The position numbers were made by a program, and so were the translations under genes. A stretch of DNA of 64,000 bases, from assembly GCA_914767885.1 (NCBI GenBank), contig CAJZBQ010000007.1:118460-182459 (forward strand). Reading direction: 5' to 3'. Origin of the DNA: Blepharisma stoltei (taxonomy: Eukaryota > Ciliophora > Heterotrichea > Heterotrichida > Blepharismidae). Position 1 is the stretch's first letter. Every line of letters starts with the position of its first letter. This document shows positions 57,001 to 64,000 of this stretch, in pieces. The notes under the pieces are model-generated. The model saw only the letters and a list, made by a program, of their open reading frames with translations. It was not told where the DNA came from and ran no database searches.

Positions 57001-58721
57001 AATAAATAGTTAATTTTTACCAAAAATTAGATATTTATTTATCCTATTGGGTAAAGAAATTTCATCGCTCTGGCTTGCTTTCGTAAACTGGTCTCTTAGC
57101 GAAGTGTAACTTTGGAACTTAAGAACAGAAACTGCAGTTGCTGGATCAGCACTCGTTCCTAAGAAAACTTGCGCATAATCGTCAGAGGATAGGAAAAATT
57201 TATAAGTCCCAGTAGCAGGAGCTCTAAAGAGTCCAGTCATTTTGTCTCTGATGTTGACGTCCTCATCTCTTGGGATCTGTGCTGAAGCCACACTAAATGT
57301 AAAATCAGGAGTGACTGCGTTCAAGCTTGAGAAGTCTAAAGACGCTGTCGATTGGTCATACCAGACTTGCCTCTTTAAACCAGCACCGCCTTCAAATATA
57401 GTTTGGCTTTCCGTTCTTGTAGCAGCTGTTGTCGTGCACGTTATTTGCTCAAATGCAAGTGATGAGATTTCACAATTACTCCCATCCACTTCGATCCTTA
57501 CCCACGAAGCATTTAAGGGAAAACCTTCACCATTGATAGTAAGCTCTTGGCCTCCTGCAGAGCTTCCGCTGCTTGCTGAGACTGAGTCAATTCTTGCAAG
57601 AGCTCTAAAATTATAAGGGTTCCCATTTAGGTCATACTGAGTTCCAGTCCAGCGGTTAAATGCGGTTCCATATGCCCCATTAAGTGTAATGGTGGTGTTA
57701 AGATCACCTTGGTCATTGTCCCCTAAGACAGCAGTTAAGTTCATTGTATCCCAACTCCCAAAGGTTTGGCTTGAGTCTAATATAAACATCAGCATGTTTT
57801 GGGTGCCTGCTTTTGCGTTGTCGAACTGATCCCAGGAAGTTGTCATCCATCTCCCCACAAAACTTACTTCATCTCCGGGAGCTGCTTCAACTGGGTTCAT
57901 GTAAAATACAACTGGGGTACTGTATTTTGTATATGTAAACTGCATTACCACAGAACTGCTTGTAGAAAAATTGTCTCCATGGTATTTTCCTGTAATCGGA
58001 ACCGTTGCTCCATTCGGATGCTTTGAGGATGATGCTGTTTTATTCTGGACATTTCTGATTTGAGTCATTTTTCTACGATATTTTGTCTTAAATTTCTTAT
58101 TGTGAGTGAGGCATTTGATCGAAATTGATGACTTTTCAGAGCATAAGGAAAAAATCGGCCTGATTTTCCTGAGGAAATGTATCACTAGGAAAAAAGTCCT
58201 GATCAAATGGCATAGACTCACTTTGAGGGTGGTGTTGTGCATTGCATATAATCCCTTCTTGCGTGAAATTCTATGACTTCACAAACTACTCCATCTATCA
58301 TGATTATATTTGAAGCCGGATCATCATTGTCAAAGCTTCCTCTTAAATGAAGAACTGTTCCACCTTCTATTGAACCTGCTAACTCATAGCCCATATTTAG
58401 GGGCTCTATAACCAAAAGGGGTTTATTTTGTTTCATTTCTCTTATGTTTTTAAAAATCCAAATTTTGAAAATGTTTGAATGACTAATCTTATTTAGTTTT
58501 AAGAGAGTTATCTGTCTAAGATTTAATTTTTTTGCTTGAGATTTAGTTTTATTATTAGATATATTAAAATACATGTTGTTCCAAGGATATATTTTTTTAA
58601 AAAACAAAATTTTTCTCTTACTAAGGGGGAATAAGTATCCTTGGTTTAAAACTGAAGGATCGATCGAGATACCTGAAATGGACTGGTATAAAAATAAAAT
58701 AATATGGCAAGCCAACCCCAT
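45067..58721 (-). CDS. Fibrocystin/PKHD1L1-like giant membrane protein, split by eight IESs
   Basis: ATG at 58721 with signal peptide MGLACHIILFLYQSISG; stop TAG at 45067-45069. With eight IESs removed the coding pieces sum to 11121 nt, 3706 aa. Order (approximate residues): IPT/TIG 20-115; PA14 from about 285 (MTGLFRAPATGTYKFFLSSD, later RHTQGSGSSHLDLG); several IPT/TIG 720-1395; a discoidin-like segment 1400-1560 (NAFDGNVNTYYRD); IPT; G8 domain 1 at 1683-1766; beta-helix to about 2200; G8 domain 2 at 2529-2618; second beta-helix; Gly/Asn-rich linker (GGNTNGGNTDNGGG); one membrane segment about 3593-3615; cytoplasmic tail 90 aa. This set and order is that of PKHD1L1/fibrocystin-like proteins. 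Likely a cell-surface or ciliary glycoprotein; its role in ciliates is unknown to me. Confidence 0.85.
48374..48603. other. IES in the second G8 domain: 230-bp palindrome of palindromes
   Basis: Outer TA at 48374 and 48604 give 230 bp, the only spacing of the TATA ends that restores frame. The joined minus-strand codons read GAA TAT CCT ATC CCT CCT, i.e. EEYPIPPN, the normal G8 sequence before TITLHGN. The whole unit is one inverted repeat of about 108-bp arms around a short centre. Each arm contains two further hairpins: an 18-bp stem CTTTCCCGAGGATGGCGC with loop GGAATG, and GCATCCACAC-type arms enclosing GGAACT-GGG-AGTTCC. It is strongly GC-rich. Confidence 0.85.
49286..49548. mobile_element. 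IES: MITE family 2, 263 bp
   Basis: TA at 49286 and 49549; 263 bp carries the minus-strand frame on, giving KKDPLKGWGIPVV. The left end CTCCCCTCCTTTAAATTG is followed by an inverse AATTTAAAGGAGG. About 45 bp before the right end sits a second CTCAATTTAAAGGAG, and the right terminus is CTCAATTTATAAGGGAGGAG. This mirrors the four-motif plan of MITE family 1. Confidence 0.85.
52492..52575. other. IES of 84 bp between IPT repeat and discoidin-like segment
   Basis: TA at 52492 and 52576. Removal joins CTG TCT CCT AAG ATA GTT, i.e. LSPKIVTTYS, the expected end of an IPT repeat. The termini are partly inverted (TACTCATTTCCTATG against TAACTCCTTCTCCATG read inward). It contains TAA and TAG stops in all frames of the gene strand. 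Confidence 0.75.
53410..54258. other. Composite IES of 849 bp with a nested MITE
   Basis: The words ACTTTAGTTG (53406-53415) and CTCTTTAGTTG (to 54264) flank 849 bp; TA pairs lie at 53410 and 54259. On the gene strand excision joins GAC TCA ACT AAA GTC AAC, i.e. GTDSTKVNLSFGG, an uninterrupted IPT repeat. The ends are imperfectly inverted over about 30 bp (both contain CAAGATCC). Inside is a full MITE family 1 at 53560-53942 and an LTR-free AT-rich remainder. Confidence 0.85.
53560..53942. mobile_element. MITE family 1 nested in the 849-bp IES
   Basis: TA flanks at 53560 and 53941. The GTGAGTGAAC variant is at the ends, with a small insertion in the left motif (GTGAGTGTGAAC). It shows that MITEs insert into existing IESs, where they are removed together. 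Confidence 0.9.
55304..55814. mobile_element. IES: 511-bp fold-back element with 7-bp non-TA duplication
   Basis: AGCGTCA occurs at 55304-55310 and 55815-55821. Excision of 511 bp restores the gene-strand frame exactly and gives SVSNDATQITCTLQDG, a normal IPT sequence. The ends of the insert are inverted over about 40 bp: CTGACTTAGTCTACCTAGC on one side and CTGACTAGGTCTGCCTGGC on the other, with CTCTACTG and CTCTATC further in. No TA can serve as the boundary without breaking the frame or leaving foreign residues. Confidence 0.75.
56904..57051. other. IES of 148 bp in PA14 region
   Basis: TA at 56904 and 57052. The remainder of 148/3 matches the required phase change. The gene strand becomes GAA ATT TCT TTA ACT GGT AGG, i.e. 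DEISLTGRGKLVEN, between the two halves of the PA14 domain. Very AT-rich. Confidence 0.75.
58021..58220. other. IES of 200 bp between CTTTGAGG repeats
   Basis: CTTTGAGGATGATG at 58021 and CTTTGAGGGTGGTG at 58221 are 200 bp apart. Excision gives CTTPPSKHPNGATVPITG, which is a well-formed IPT repeat, and fits the phase. A TA-bounded alternative (58079 to 58213, 134 bp) also fits the phase but leaves about 22 extra residues (WVYRRKMTQIRN and on). Confidence 0.6.
58387..58635. other. IES of about 249 bp between signal peptide and first IPT
   Basis: TA at 58387 and 58636 give 249 bp and join PSVLNQGYELAGSIEGG, a typical IPT start. The frame is open through the insert, so excision is inferred from its Lys/Ile/Asn-rich composition and from the lack of any domain match. 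Other TA pairs nearby would also keep frame. CTTACTAAGGGGGAATAAG near one end resembles a MITE terminus. Confidence 0.5.
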
Positions 58722-58744
58722 CCTCTTGAATGTAGTTGGGATTT

Positions 58745-59370
58745 CACAGTGTGCGTAGGGACCTTGAGAAAGGCAGATTGCGTTCGGGAATGTTTATCTG
58801 GCTAGTTTTTCCTGGTTTGGTGAAGCGCAATGTCGGGTTGGCCGACAAAGCTTACTCCAAATCCAGTTTTTTGCCTTACTCCCCCCCCCTCCGTGAGTGA
58901 ACAAAAAAATTTTGTTCACTCACGGAGGGGGGTTAATTTTTTTTTTTAAAAAAATTTATATATAAATTTTATAAAAAATATTTTTTTTCGAAATTTAAAA
59001 AAATCCTAATTCGCAAAAATTGAAAAGCAAATATTAATTTAATTTATAAAATTTATGTTTTAAAAAGCAATTCGTTTAAAATTAAACAGAATTAGCTCTA
59101 GATTTCATTATACTAATTATCACTTATATATCAATTTTTTTTTCCATAAAAAATTTTTCTATTAAAAAAATTTTTGTTCACTCATGGAGGGTGGGTTTTT
59201 GGGCAAAAAATAGCGATTTTTCTAATGGTTTTGTTCACTCACGGAGGGGGGGAGTTAGAGAGAAATAGGTCTGAGAGTTTGAAAAAGGTCTCTCAGTAGA
59301 GTCAGTGCTCATTCTGGCCAATCAGGACTATTCCCCAGTGTGAAACTAGGAATTACGTCCTGGCTGAGAG
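58745..59370. repeat. Moderately GC-rich repeat (copy 2), split by a MITE
   Basis: The parts 58745-58876 and 59258-59370 match the left and right parts of 25690-25990. Matching words are CTGGCTAGTTTTTCCTGG and GGGTTGGCCGACAAAGC on the left, and CTGGCCAATCAGGACTATTC and AACTAGGAATTACG on the right. The MITE at 58877 separates them. Confidence 0.6.
58877..59257. mobile_element. MITE family 1, intact, inside repeat copy 2
   Basis: TA at 58877 and 59256. All four motifs are of the GTGAGTGAAC variant; the internal one reads GTTCACTCATGGAGGGTGGG. Confidence 0.9.
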
Positions 59371-60960
59371 TCGACAAGAAAAATTCAACCTGGCAACATT
59401 TGCTTACAACATGGTCGCGCAACTCACCTAAATACCGAGTCTATTAGAAAATTCAACCTTTTAAATTTTTAAAGGCGAGCAACTTTTGTTGATGTACGCC
59501 ACATGGCTCACCCAACTACCGGCAGCAAACATTCCATTTGTCTGGCAAGAGAAATCTTGGTTCTGTTGTTTACAAAAGCAGCAGGAGAAAGGAGTTCCAG
59601 TGGAGATGTTTATTAGGGAATCTCAGTGGGCTTCTCGATAAGTAATAATAAGCTAAGCCTGAAATATATTGTCCACTCACTCCATCAGTCCCATCCACCG
59701 AAATAAGCAAAGCCTGAAATAGCAAAGCTATAATAATCATATTTATAAACCATTACTTATTTGCTGAAATTTTTCAACAAACACCAATAAAAAAATTTAT
59801 ATCCAAATGCAGAGACCAAAAACTATATTTTCAATTTTTATGTAAAAATAGAATAATGCTAACTACTGCCGAAATTTAGGCTCTAAATTAGGTATAAAAG
59901 AGATTAAGCAAGAAATTAAATGTGAGACCCTTGGAGTAATAATGTTTTATTTTGAGGTTTAAATTTTGAATTTGGATTGAACTTAAAAATCGAAACAGAT
60001 TTTTGGTGACTACAAAAGAATAAGCAATTTTTATTGAAAGCATTATAAAATATGGAATGACATTGAATAATTAGCTATAATAATTATCTTCAACAAATTT
60101 TATTGTTTAAATAATGTTTAGATTTATATAGTAGATCAGATATATTATTATAAATTTTTTATGTGCATTAACCATTTTATACTTGAAATTCTTTTAAGTT
60201 TAGGATTAAAAATACTCAATAAAAGTGAAAAAGATACAAAAAATCAAAGCAGGGCCTGTAAATAAGCTTTTTTTGTTTGGAAATTAAAATATGAGCACTG
60301 AGATTGATTTTATTTGAAAGTCATTATATTTTTATTCTCGATTCTTAATCAAAAAAATCAATTTTATATTTTTTAGCGCAAAAAGAAGATTCTGAAAATA
60401 ATTCCATATGCTCTCTTTCTTCTACTTTAAGACAAACATCTTATCCCAATTTTAATTGTTAAATATGCTTAATTATAATTTATTTATGCTAATAGTGGCT
60501 TAATGGAACGCATTTTTACTGGATAATGCTCTTTATTAAATTATCGAAATTAAATGTATGCTATTCAAAATTGAAAGAGTGCCTAAATTTAATCTTTATT
60601 TATTGTGATATAATTGCCTATATTCTCTTCAAAATTAGTGATTTTAATAATCAATAAAATTGAATTTGCCTTAAATACTCACACATCTTATATTTTTAAG
60701 ATTATTTATGGGCAAGCTTATAATCATTAATTAGTTCAAATTTTTAATTTTAACTCAACTTTTATCAATTATTTGCATTATACTTAATAAAGAGGAAGTT
60801 TCATCTTACCATAAAATTTATAATGATTTAAATTTATAGAAAATTGATAAGAAATACTGAATTAGTAGAAGTCTTGCAAAAACAAAAATTATTAATAAAT
60901 TCTATAGCTATGTATTTTCCGCCCAAAAGCTTTACCGATATAAAAAGTGATTTCATTATA

Positions 60961-63900
60961 ATGGGTGTTAGGGTGTTAGGGTGTTAGGGTGTTAGGGTGT
61001 TAGGGTGTTAGGGTGTTAGGGTGTTAGGGTGTTAGGGTGTTAGGGTGTTAGGGTGTTAGGGTGTTAGGGTGTTAGGGTGTTAGGGTGTTAGGGTGTTAGG
61101 GTGTTAGGGTGTTAGGGTGTTAGGGTGTTAGGGTGTTAGGGTGTTAGGGTGTTAGGGTGTTAGGGTGTTAGGGTGTTAGGGTGTTAGGGTGTTAGGGTGT
61201 TAGGGTGTTAGGGTGTTAGGGTGTTAGGGTGTTAGGGTGTTAGGGTGTTAGGGTGTTAGGGTGTTAGGGTGTTAGGGTGTTAGGGTGTTAGGGTGTTAGG
61301 GTGTTAGGGTGTTAGGGTGTTAGGGTGTTAGGGTGTTAGGGTGTTAGGGTGTTAGGGTGTTAGGGTGTTAGGGTGTTAGGGTGTTAGGGTGTTAGGGTGT
61401 TAGGGTGTTAGGGTGTTAGGGTGTTAGGGTGTTAGGGTGTTAGGGTGTTAGGGTGTTAGGGTGTTAGGGTGTTAGGGTGTTAGGGTGTTAGGGTGTTAGG
61501 GTGTTAGGGTGTTAGGGTGTTAGGGTGTTAGGGTGTTAGGGTGTTAGGGTGTTAGGGTGTTAGGGTGTTAGGGTGTTAGGGTGTTAGGGTGTTAGGGTGT
61601 TAGGGTGTTAGGGTGTTAGGGTGTTAGGGTGTTAGGGTGTTAGGGTGTTAGGGTGTTAGGGTGTTAGGGTGTTAGGGTGTTAGGGTGTTAGGGTGTTAGG
61701 GTGTTAGGGTGTTAGGGTGTTAGGGTGTTAGGGTGTTAGGGTGTTAGGGTGTTAGGGTGTTAGGGTGTTAGGGTGTTAGGGTGTTAAGGGTGTTAGGGTG
61801 TTAGGGTGTTAGGGTGTTAGGGTGTTAGGGTGTTAGGGTGTTAGGGTGTTAGGGTGTTAGGGTGTTAGGGTGTTAGGGTGTTAGGGTGTTAGGGTGTTAG
61901 GGTGTTAGGGTGTTAGGGTGTTAGGGTGTTAGGGTGTTAGGGTGTTAGGGTGTTAGGGTGTTAGGGTGTTAGGGTGTTAGGGTGTTAGGGTGTTAGGGTG
62001 TTAGGGTGTTAGGGTGTTAGGGTGTTAGGGTGTTAGGGTGTTAGGGTGTTAGGGTGTTAGGGTGTTAGGGTGTTAGGGTGTTAGGGTGTTAGGGTGTTAG
62101 GGTGTTAGGGTGTTAGGGTGTTAGGGTGTTAGGGTGTTAGGGTGTTAGGGTGTTAGGGTGTTAGGGTGTTAGGGTGTTAGGGTGTGGGTGTTAGGGTGTT
62201 AGGGTGTTAGGGTGTTAGGGTGTTAGGGTGTTAGGGTGTTAGGGTGTTAGGGTGTTAGGGTGTTAGGGTGTTAGGGTAGGGTGTTAGGGTGTTAGGGTGT
62301 TAGGGGTGTTAGGGTGTTAGGGTGTTAGGGTGTTAGGGTGTTAGGGTGTTAGGGTGTTAGGGTGTTAGGGTGTTAGGGTAGGGTGTTAGGGTGTTAGGGT
62401 GTTAGGGTGTTAGGGTGTTAGGGTGTTAGGGTGTTAGGGTGTTAGGGTGTTAGGGTGTTAGGGTGTTAGGGTGTTAGGGTGTTAGGGTGTTAGGGTGTTA
62501 GGGTGTTAGGGTGTTAGGGTGTTAGGGTGTTAGGGTGTTAGGGTGTTAGGGTGTTAGGGTGTTAGGGTGTTAGGGTGTTAGGGTGTTAGGGTGTTAGGGT
62601 GTTAGGGTGTTAGGGTGTTAGGGTGTTAGGGTGTTAGGGTGTAGGGTGTTAGGGTGTTAGGGTGTTAGGGTGTTAGGGTGTTAGGGTGTTAGGGTGTTAG
62701 GGTGTTAGGGTGTTAGGGTGTTAGGGTGTTAGGGTGTTAGGGTGTTAGGGTGTTAGGGTGTTAGGGTGTTAGGGTGTTAGGGTGTTAGGGTGTTAGGGTG
62801 TTAGGGTGTTAGGGTGTTAGGGTGTTAGGGTGTTAGGGTGTTAGGGTGTTAGGGTGTTAGGGTGTTAGGGTGTTAGGGTGTTAGGGTGTTAGGGTGTTAG
62901 GGTGTTAGGGTGTTAGGGTGTTAGGGTGTTAGGGTGTTAGGGTGTTAGGGTGTTAGGGTGTTAGGGTGTTAGGGTGTTAGGGTTAGGGTGTTAGGGTGTT
63001 AGGGTGTTAGGGTGTTAGGGTGTTAGGGTGTTAGGGTGTTAGGGTGTTAGGGTGTTAGGGTGTTAGGGTGTTAGGGTGGGTGTTAGGGTGTTAGGGTGTT
63101 AGGGTGTTAGGGTGTGTTAGGGTGTTAGGGTGTTAGGGTGTTAGGGTGTTAGGGTGTTAGGGTGTTAGGGTGTTAGGGTGTTAGGGTGTTAGGGTGTTAG
63201 GGTGTTAGGGTGTTAGGGTGTTAGGGTGTTAGGGTGTTAGGGTGTTAGGGTGTTAGGGTGTTAGGGTGTTAGGGTGTTAGGGTGTTAGGGTGTTAGGTGT
63301 TAGGGTGTTAGGGTGTTAGGGTGTTAGGGTGTTAGGGTGTTAGGGTGTTAGGGTGTTAGGGTGTTAGGGTGTTAGGGTGTTAGGGTGTTAGGGTGTTAGG
63401 GTGTTAGGGTGTTAGGGTGTTAGGGTGTTAGGGTGTTAGGGTGTTAGGGTGTTAGGGTGTTAGGGTGTTAGGGTGTTAGGGTGTTAGGGTGTTAGGGTGT
63501 TAGGGTGTTAGGGTGTTAGGGTGGTTAGGGTGTTAGGGTTAGGGTGTTAGGGTGTTAGGGTGTTAGGGTGTTAGGGTGTTAGGGTGTTAGGGTGTTAGGG
63601 TGTTAGGGTGTTAGGGTGTTAGGGTGTTAGGGTGTTAGGGGGGTGTTAGGGTGTTAGGGTGTTAGGGTGTTAGGGTGTTAGGGTGTTAGGGTGTTAGGGT
63701 GTTAGGGTGTTAGGGTGTTAGGGTGTTAGGGTGTTAGGGTGTTAGGGTGTTAGGGTGTTAGGGTGTTAGGGTGTTAGGGTGTTAGGTGTAGGTGTAGGGT
63801 GTTAGGGTGTTAGGGTGTTAGGGTGTTAGGGTGTTAGGGTGTTAGGGTGTTAGGGTGTTAGGGTGTTAGGGTGTTAGGGTGTTAGGGTGTTAGGGTGTTA

Positions 63901-64000
63901 GGGTGTTAGGGTGTTAGGGTGTTAGGGTGTTAGGGTGTTAGGGTGTTAGGGTGTTAGGGTGTTAGGGTGTTAGGGTGTTAGGGTGTTAGGGTGTTAGGGT
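60961..64000. repeat. Telomeric array (TGTTAGGG)n, at least 3 kb
   Basis: Begins at ATGGGTGTTAGGG and continues to the last base of the window. The unit is the complement of CCCTAACA. The G-rich strand runs 5' to 3' toward the window end, as expected for a right chromosome end. The first 820 bp are perfect. Variant units appear from 61784 on (for example TTAAGGG, GTGTGGG, AGGGTAGGG) and become more frequent toward the end. Length points to a micronuclear chromosome. Confidence 0.97.

Larger units (their letters stand above)
58722..60960. other. Subtelomeric region, no gene seen
   Basis: 58745-59370 is a repeat copy split by a MITE. From about 59640 to the telomere is AT-rich, with no gene, no repeat unit and no open frame worth reporting. 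Confidence 0.5.

Noticed and set aside
60961-64000. CRISPR-like or satellite array
   Set aside because: The 8-bp unit without spacers at a chromosome end is telomeric.
1-64000. tRNA or rRNA genes
   Set aside because: I looked for cloverleaf-like boxes and conserved rRNA words and found none that I could support.

Overview
This window is a eukaryotic, AT-rich chromosome end that I read as germline (micronuclear) DNA of a heterotrich ciliate, most likely Blepharisma. Three things support this. (1) From about 60961 to the window end there is a tandem array of TGTTAGGG, the complement of the CCCTAACA telomere unit known for Blepharisma. It is more than 3 kb long, far longer than somatic telomeres of such ciliates. 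(2) The large genes stay open only if TGA is read as tryptophan, with TAA and TAG as stops, as in Blepharisma. (3) The coding regions are broken by TA-bounded inserts whose removal restores the reading frame exactly, i.e. internal eliminated sequences (IESs). A TA-flanked MITE with CTCCGTGAGYGAAC ends occurs many times. Genus and nucleus are inferences; the telomere unit, code and frame-restoring inserts are seen directly.

Layout. 1-11100: gene-poor germline DNA, with diverged copies of long repeats, MITEs and decayed MITEs. 11118-11462 (-): a possible small gene ending in a MITE-like sequence. 11463-14100: no gene seen. 14101-21229 (+): a giant Ser/Thr-rich secreted, probably membrane-anchored protein interrupted by three IESs. 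21230-26445: more germline repeats. 26446-32653: a compact cluster of five small genes (PLAC8-like, unknown, ZNHIT2-like zf-HIT, a Pro/Lys-rich protein with a SUMO-interaction-like motif, kelch-like). 32654-34759: intergenic, with a GC-rich 600-bp insert flanked by 14-bp direct repeats just upstream of the next gene. 34760-43820 (+): a polycystin-1-like receptor (Cys-rich and LamG-like repeats, REJ region, GPS, about five membrane segments) broken by five IESs. 45067-58721 (-): a fibrocystin/PKHD1L1-like giant (IPT/TIG repeats, PA14, discoidin-like region, two G8 domains, beta-helix, one membrane segment) broken by eight IESs. 58722-60960: repeats and subtelomeric DNA, then telomere.

With the IES boundaries proposed here, the three big genes become 2244, 2532 and 3706 codons. 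In each case the summed exon length is an exact multiple of three. No classical intron is needed anywhere. The IESs are varied: MITEs with short TA junctions, a second MITE family with unrelated ends but the same four-motif layout, elements built of nested hairpins, a fold-back element with a 7-bp non-TA duplication, and inserts between 8-14 bp direct repeats. The polycystin-like and fibrocystin-like genes are convergent neighbours.
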